NCBI RefSeq assembly: GCF_019880405.1
Contig: NZ_CP082269.1
Location: 1,922,001 to 1,986,000 of the forward strand
DNA length: 64,000 bases
Direction: 5' to 3'
DNA from: Enterobacter sp. C2
GTDB taxonomy: Bacteria; Pseudomonadota; Gammaproteobacteria; Enterobacterales; Enterobacteriaceae
The notes beneath the pieces are model-generated. The model saw only the letters and a list, made by a program, of their open reading frames with translations. It was not told where the DNA came from and did not search any database. Positions 59,859 through 64,000 of the stretch are shown here, one piece after another (positions within the stretch are counted from its first letter, which is position 1; every line of letters starts with the position of its first letter). The translations under genes were made by a program, and so were the position numbers.

Positions 59859-60269
59859 GGCGTGATCCTAAATTAGCGGGGTAGCAATATAGGATATTAT
59901 CTTACCGATTTCGGCATAAAAAAATAGAGCCTGTCGACATCCGCCAGACTCTACAGTACACACAGCAGTGCATCCCTACATTATTTTAACGCTACCACTC
60001 CTTGGGCGGGTTTATTTTAGTATAGACATATTTAATACTAATACCAGTAAAGATTGATAACGAGTTTGACAGCGGTTTAAGTTAAATCATTTTATTTACT
60101 GTAATAGTGGTATTAGTTAAGTGGCAGTTAATGTACTTATACCTGAGTACATTCGTCAGCGACTGTGTCTTATCAGGAACATGATGGAAATTAAACAACA
60201 GCATTGTGACCGGCCCCTCGGGTGGCTATAGTAGCGCCTGAGCTGTCAACCGTTGCACGAGGAGTGATC
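59859..60269. other. Gene-free stretch between ogt and smrA
   Basis: 411 AT-rich bases between divergent genes, the site of the abgRABT genes in E. coli K-12. A CCACTCCTTGGGCGGGTTTATTTTA segment near 59995-60019 resembles a terminator tail but has no good stem. No small RNA can be supported. Confidence 0.45.
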
Positions 60270-60833
60270 ATGAACCTTGACGACAAATCGCTATTTCTTG
60301 ACGCCATGGAGGATGTCCAACCCCTTAAACGCTGTGCTGACGTACACTGGCATCCCAGCCGCAACACGCGCACGCCGCCGCGTATCGATCTGTTACAGCA
60401 GGAAAATTTCCTGACCACCGATTTTCTGGAGGTGCTGCCGCTGGCGACGCCGCTGGAGTTTCGCCGTGAGGGGCTGCAAAGCGGTGTCATTGATAAGCTG
60501 CGTCTCGGTAAGTACAGCCAGCAGGCCAGTCTTAATCTGTTAAAGCAGCCGGTTGAGCAGTGCCGGCAGATGCTGTTTAGCTTCTTGCATCAGGCCAGAC
60601 AGGATAACTTGCGCAACTTGCTTATTATTCATGGTAAAGGGCGCGAAGATAAGTCGCACGCTAATATTATACGCAGTTATCTTGCACGCTGGCTGCCGGA
60701 ATTTGAAGATGTGCAAGCATTTTGTCAGGCGTTACCACATCATGGCGGGAGTGGAGCCTGTTATATTGCGTTGCGTAAATCAGCGCAGGCAAAACAGGAT
60801 AATTGGGAGCGCCATGCTAAGCGCAGTCGTTAA
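60270..60833 (+). CDS. smrA: SmrA, Smr-domain DNA endonuclease-like protein
   Basis: 187 residues, same as E. coli SmrA (YdaL). The C-terminal Smr domain (MutS2-related) shows LRREGL-like RREGLQSGVIDKLRLGKY, then LLIIHGKGREDKSHANIIRSYLARWL and ALPHHGGSGACYIALRK with the HGxG and GGxG motifs. The E. coli protein has nicking activity on DNA in vitro. Start MNLDDKSLFLD follows GAGGAG; the frame is open 16 codons upstream without similarity. Divergent from ogt. Confidence 0.92.
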   Translation: MNLDDKSLFLDAMEDVQPLKRCADVHWHPSRNTRTPPRIDLLQQENFLTTDFLEVLPLATPLEFRREGLQSGVIDKLRLGKYSQQASLNLLKQPVEQCRQMLFSFLHQARQDNLRNLLIIHGKGREDKSHANIIRSYLARWLPEFEDVQAFCQALPHHGGSGACYIALRKSAQAKQDNWERHAKRSR

Positions 60834-61017
60834 GCGCCGGGAAATAATAATGTAGATAGTTTTACTGTTATTTACGCGCAGCTTAATCATCACCTTGGTA
60901 TTAATTACGCAGCGTTATTAGAAGCAGTATATTATGTATGTGAACAGAGGGTGGGGATGGGCGAAACCAGGTACAGAGGAAAACTGCCCGCTTCAGAGTG
61001 AAACGGGCAGGGAACCG

Positions 61018-61530
61018 TTAGCGTTTCGCTTCGGTATTAGGCTGGGCAGAGCGTGACAGGAACTGCTGAGTCACGTCAGGCAGGTGGGTCTGACACCAAT
61101 CAGCCATCGCAATTTCTTGTTCACGGATCTGTTTGAAAACAGCTGCGCCTTCATGGTCACCAGCCATTTCGGCTGCGCTGATCAGCGAGGTGTAGCAGGC
61201 AATTTCGAAGTGCTCGAAAACGTAGCCGCTGATTGCACCCTTAACCACTTCATCAGGCGTCATCATACCGCCAATGGCCTGACCCATTGCGGACAGTTTA
61301 CCCATCGCATCTTTCAGGGTTGAGGTAGAGATGTTATTCCGGGCCAGCACCTGATCGACCAGCTGCTGCTGCTGACGGGTCTCTTCAATGTGCTGTACGA
61401 TGCGAGCGCGCAGATCCGGGTAGTGCTCAAGACGGTCAGCCATTTTTTCCAGCATGGACTCGGCCTGTTTTTCCATAGCATGAGCGTCGCGTAACCAATC
61501 ATGGTAGTGTTCAGTGTAGTTAGTCGCCAT
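61018..61530 (-). CDS. YciE-like DUF892 ferritin-fold protein
   Basis: 170 residues, resembling E. coli YciE throughout: YHDWLRDAHAMEKQAESMLEKMADRLEHYPDLRARI, KDAMGKLSAMGQAIGGMM, and GAISGYVFEHFEIACYTSLISAAEMAG. The pattern of Glu and His residues along four long helices is that of the ferritin-like DUF892 family. Yci proteins are RpoS-induced and tied to osmotic or oxidative stress. Here the gene stands apart from yciF and yciG, next to GH15 and SDR genes. Shine-Dalgarno GAGGAG precedes the ATG. Confidence 0.85.
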   Translation of the reverse strand: MATNYTEHYHDWLRDAHAMEKQAESMLEKMADRLEHYPDLRARIVQHIEETRQQQQLVDQVLARNNISTSTLKDAMGKLSAMGQAIGGMMTPDEVVKGAISGYVFEHFEIACYTSLISAAEMAGDHEGAAVFKQIREQEIAMADWCQTHLPDVTQQFLSRSAQPNTEAKR

Positions 61531-61629
61531 CGTTAATTACTCCTCGTAAGATCCAATAATTTATTGCACTCTTCTTTGGGTTTAACAGAGCACTTACGCT
61601 CTGAAGTATAGAAGTCCTGGTTCAATTCG

Positions 61630-63465
61630 TCAGACGTGCCACTGCTTTTCGCCATCGCGGAATCGTGATAGCGCATCGGCAGCACAGATCAGCGAGAGGT
61701 GACTCAGCCCCTGCGGGACATTGCCGCGCCACTCGCCGGTGCGCACATCAAACATTTCATTAAAGTTCTCGACGTTGCCCTGGTCACACAGGTTGCCAAG
61801 GATCGTTTCCATGTATTCAGACGCTTTTTGCGTATCGTCCAGGCGTGCCCATGCCTCTACCAGCCAGAATGAGCAGGCCACAAAGGTGCTCTCCTCTTTC
61901 TCTACCTCGCTGTAGCGATAGAGCATCGGTGAATGATGTCCCAACTCCGCGTAAATGGCGTCATAGGTGGACTTCATGCGCGCTGGGTTAACATTCCTGC
62001 CGTAGTACCACGCCAGGCACATAGCGGCATCCAGATGGTCACTACCGGCGTAGAAGGTATAAGCCTGTTTCTTTTCAGACCAGCAGTGCTCTTCAATCCA
62101 GGCGCTGACCCGATCCCGTTCGCGTGTCCAGCGGTTAACCCAGGTTTTTTCAATGTGACCGTCTTCTGCCAGGCGTACGGCGATGTCCAGCGTCACCCAG
62201 CAGGCCATCTTGGAGTGGGTATAGTGACGCCGCTCGGGCAGCTCCCATATCCCACAGTCATCCTGACGCCAGGTATCCGCGCACTCGTTAGCTAACGAAG
62301 CCAGCAGACGAGCGGTAGTCAGATCCAGCACGTGACCGGCATGGACGAACAGCAGGGCGGTATCCAGCATGTCGCCAAACATGCTGAGCTGCTGCTGACT
62401 CTGCGCGTTATTACCCACCCGTACCGGCTGGGATCCCTTGTAGCCTTCCAGCGGCAAATAGGTCTCATTGGGCACTATGTCGCCGTCCAGGGTATAGCAG
62501 GCTCGCAGCTTACCTTCATGACGCACGATGGTGTGGGTCAGCCAGGAGAAGGCCGCCTTACACTCTTCAAGCGCGCCGATAAATGCGAAGGCGCGAATGA
62601 TCAGGCAGGCGTCACGGATCCAGGCGTAACGGTAGTCGTAATTCTTCTCGCCGCCGATGCCCTCCGGTAGGGAGGTCGTCGGGGCAGCGGCCAGTGCGCC
62701 AGTCGGGGAGTAGAGCAGAAACTTAAGCGCCAGCGCAGAGCGAACAACGTGCTTCTTGTGCACGCCTTCATAGCTCAGATGTTCTGCCCAGGACGCCCAG
62801 TTTTTATCACTGACGTCGATCCGCTCGTCGATTTTTTCCAGCGGCGGCACGGCCAGCGGCTCGTTATCACTTACCAACAGGGCCACCAGCGAACGCGAGC
62901 CCGCTTTTGTGGTAAACAGGCCTTCGATTGCCTGATCGTCCACGCAGGTGATTTCAATGTCGGAGGTGGTACGCAGCATCGCCATCAAATCGCCAACGTG
63001 AACAATATGCCCTTTGGCGGAGTCAGCTATCCATGAGGAGCGGGTACAGGCGGCGGTCCCGGGGACAAAGCGCAGCCTCATCTCCACTTCGCCTTCCAGA
63101 CCCTCAACGCGGCGGGCCAGCTCACACCAGGGCAGACGGCCTGCGTTATTACTGTTAAGAGATTCGGTGAATCTGACTTTACCCGTTTTAGTGGTGTAAC
63201 AGGTTTCCAGCACGTTGCTGTTTTCCCGGTACTGCCGCTCCATGCAGTACTCTTCGACCGGCTCGATCTGGAAATAACCGCCAGACCTGGCGTCCAGTAT
63301 GCGATCGAACAGCGGGGGTGAATCCATATTTGGGGCGCACCACCAGTCAATGGCACCATCCGGCGCTATCAACGCCACCGAGCGACCATCGCCAATGGCG
63401 GCATAGTCGCCGAGGCCTGCATAGCCGTCGACACGCTCACTTCGGGATAAAGATTGATTCTTCAT
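61630..63465 (-). CDS. Glycoside hydrolase family 15 protein
   Basis: 611 residues of the bacterial GH15 trehalase/glucoamylase group. N-terminal beta-sandwich: YAGLGDYAAIGDGRSVALIAPDGAIDWWC and DSPPLFDRILDARSGGYF. The alpha/alpha-barrel contains YRYAWIRDACLIIRAF, GSQPVRVGNNAQSQQQ, DCGIWELPERRHYTHSKMACWVTLDIAV (candidate general acid Glu and the THSK motif) and YRYSEVEKEESTFVACSFWLVEAWA. Family activities include trehalose, maltose and alpha-glucan hydrolysis; the substrate here is not fixed. No signal peptide, so cytosolic. AGGATAA precedes the ATG. Probably co-transcribed with the upstream SDR. Confidence 0.88.
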   Translation of the reverse strand: MKNQSLSRSERVDGYAGLGDYAAIGDGRSVALIAPDGAIDWWCAPNMDSPPLFDRILDARSGGYFQIEPVEEYCMERQYRENSNVLETCYTTKTGKVRFTESLNSNNAGRLPWCELARRVEGLEGEVEMRLRFVPGTAACTRSSWIADSAKGHIVHVGDLMAMLRTTSDIEITCVDDQAIEGLFTTKAGSRSLVALLVSDNEPLAVPPLEKIDERIDVSDKNWASWAEHLSYEGVHKKHVVRSALALKFLLYSPTGALAAAPTTSLPEGIGGEKNYDYRYAWIRDACLIIRAFAFIGALEECKAAFSWLTHTIVRHEGKLRACYTLDGDIVPNETYLPLEGYKGSQPVRVGNNAQSQQQLSMFGDMLDTALLFVHAGHVLDLTTARLLASLANECADTWRQDDCGIWELPERRHYTHSKMACWVTLDIAVRLAEDGHIEKTWVNRWTRERDRVSAWIEEHCWSEKKQAYTFYAGSDHLDAAMCLAWYYGRNVNPARMKSTYDAIYAELGHHSPMLYRYSEVEKEESTFVACSFWLVEAWARLDDTQKASEYMETILGNLCDQGNVENFNEMFDVRTGEWRGNVPQGLSHLSLICAADALSRFRDGEKQWHV

Positions 63466-63515
63466 TAATGCTTATCCTGCAAAAATCGACAAGGCAGGCG
63501 GGGCCTGCCCAAGTA

Positions 63516-64000
63516 TTACACCGTGCCGGTACCGCCGTCTGAGCACCATACCTGGCCAGACGAGAAGGAGCTTTCGTCAGAGGCAAACAGAACATAGAGC
63601 GGGGCGATCTCAACCGGCTGGCCAGGACGGGCGAGCGGGGCGGTTTCACCGAAAGCTTTAACTTTTTCCTGCGGCTGTCCGCCGCACACCTGCAGCGGTG
63701 TCCAGTATGGACCCGGCGCAACGGCGTTTACGCGAATGCCTTTCGGACCGAGCTGCTTAGCCAGCGCTTTGGTAAACGCAACGTTACAGGCTTTGGTCTG
63801 GGCATAGTCCAGCAGGATATCGCTCGGCTGGAAGGCCTGAACGGAAGAGGTGTTAATAATAACGGCACCCTCTTTCAGATGCGGTACGGCGGCCTTGGTG
63901 ATCCAGAATGGCGCGTAGACGTTGGTTTTAAAGGTTTCATCGAACGCTTCGGTGGTCAGCGTCTCAATAGATTCGCAGAACTGCTGGTGACCGGCGTTGT
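63516..64000 (-). CDS. Short-chain dehydrogenase (YghA-like), C-terminal part cut by window end
   Basis: Open in frame to the window edge, with TAA at 63518-63516; about 161 codons seen. It starts in NAGHQQF (end of strand 4), then FKTNVYAPFWITKAAVP, catalytic Ser in VIINTSSVQAF, catalytic YAQTK, LAKQLGPKGIRVNAVAPGPYWTPLQ and VLFASDESSFSSGQVWCSDGGTGTV. This end matches the YghA/general stress protein 39 SDR group. The cofactor loop lies beyond the window. It precedes GH15 by 50 bases on the same strand, so the two may form an operon. Confidence 0.88.
   Translation of the reverse strand, partial: NAGHQQFCESIETLTTEAFDETFKTNVYAPFWITKAAVPHLKEGAVIINTSSVQAFQPSDILLDYAQTKACNVAFTKALAKQLGPKGIRVNAVAPGPYWTPLQVCGGQPQEKVKAFGETAPLARPGQPVEIAPLYVLFASDESSFSSGQVWCSDGGTGTV

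Overview
The window is chromosomal DNA of a member of the Enterobacteriaceae. Most proteins match Escherichia coli K-12 proteins, as recalled from memory, almost residue for residue, and in the familiar order: ydhF-sodC-ydhKJI-slyA-slyB-anmK-mliC-pdxH-tyrS-pdxY-dtpA-nth-rsxEGDCBA-ydgK-blr-ydgJ-add, then malY-malX-malI-ydgA-manA-fumA-fumC-tus-rstBA-ydgC-folM-ydgI-ydgH-pntAB. It is not E. coli itself. gstA, cnu (ydgT), hdhA and the uid genes are missing from their E. coli positions, and pntB is followed directly by uspE-fnr-ogt-smrA, which lie elsewhere in K-12. An Enterobacter-like genus is my inference. tus with its own Ter site (47968-47990) places the window in the replication terminus region.

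Layout. 1-21.7 kb is core: periplasmic SodC; the SlyA regulator with its divergent ydhIJK efflux genes (ydhK carries an in-frame amber codon); vitamin B6 genes pdxH and pdxY around tyrS; peptide transporter DtpA; endonuclease III; and the Rsx electron-transport complex that resets SoxR. 21.7-36.7 kb, between add and malY, is an accessory region. It is AT-rich between genes and holds a leaderless YVTN beta-propeller protein, two related MFS efflux pumps each beside a LysR regulator, NUDIX and ASCH proteins, an aldo-keto reductase, a secreted type-B carboxylesterase, an SDR lacking its nucleotide-binding loop, an intact SDR, a frameshifted small ORF, and dispersed palindromes. 36.7-60.8 kb is core again: the MalI-controlled malXY genes, mannose-6-phosphate isomerase, two fumarases, Tus, the RstAB two-component system, FolM, transhydrogenase PntAB, UspE, FNR and Ogt. 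61.0-64.0 kb is a probable stress cluster: a YciE-like ferritin-fold protein, a GH15 glycoside hydrolase and an SDR cut by the window end.

Functional links. Redox balance recurs: SodC, Rsx, FumC, PntAB, FNR and UspE. The accessory region looks like a collection of detoxification and efflux genes (pumps, esterase, reductases, local regulators) gained and partly decayed at one site. I see no phage structural gene, intact transposase, CRISPR array, tRNA or rRNA. The best leads are the decayed and repeat-rich parts of the accessory region, the amber codon in ydhK, and the regulatory sites at slyA, slyB, tus and fnr. I did not find convincing evidence for a wholly new biological system.
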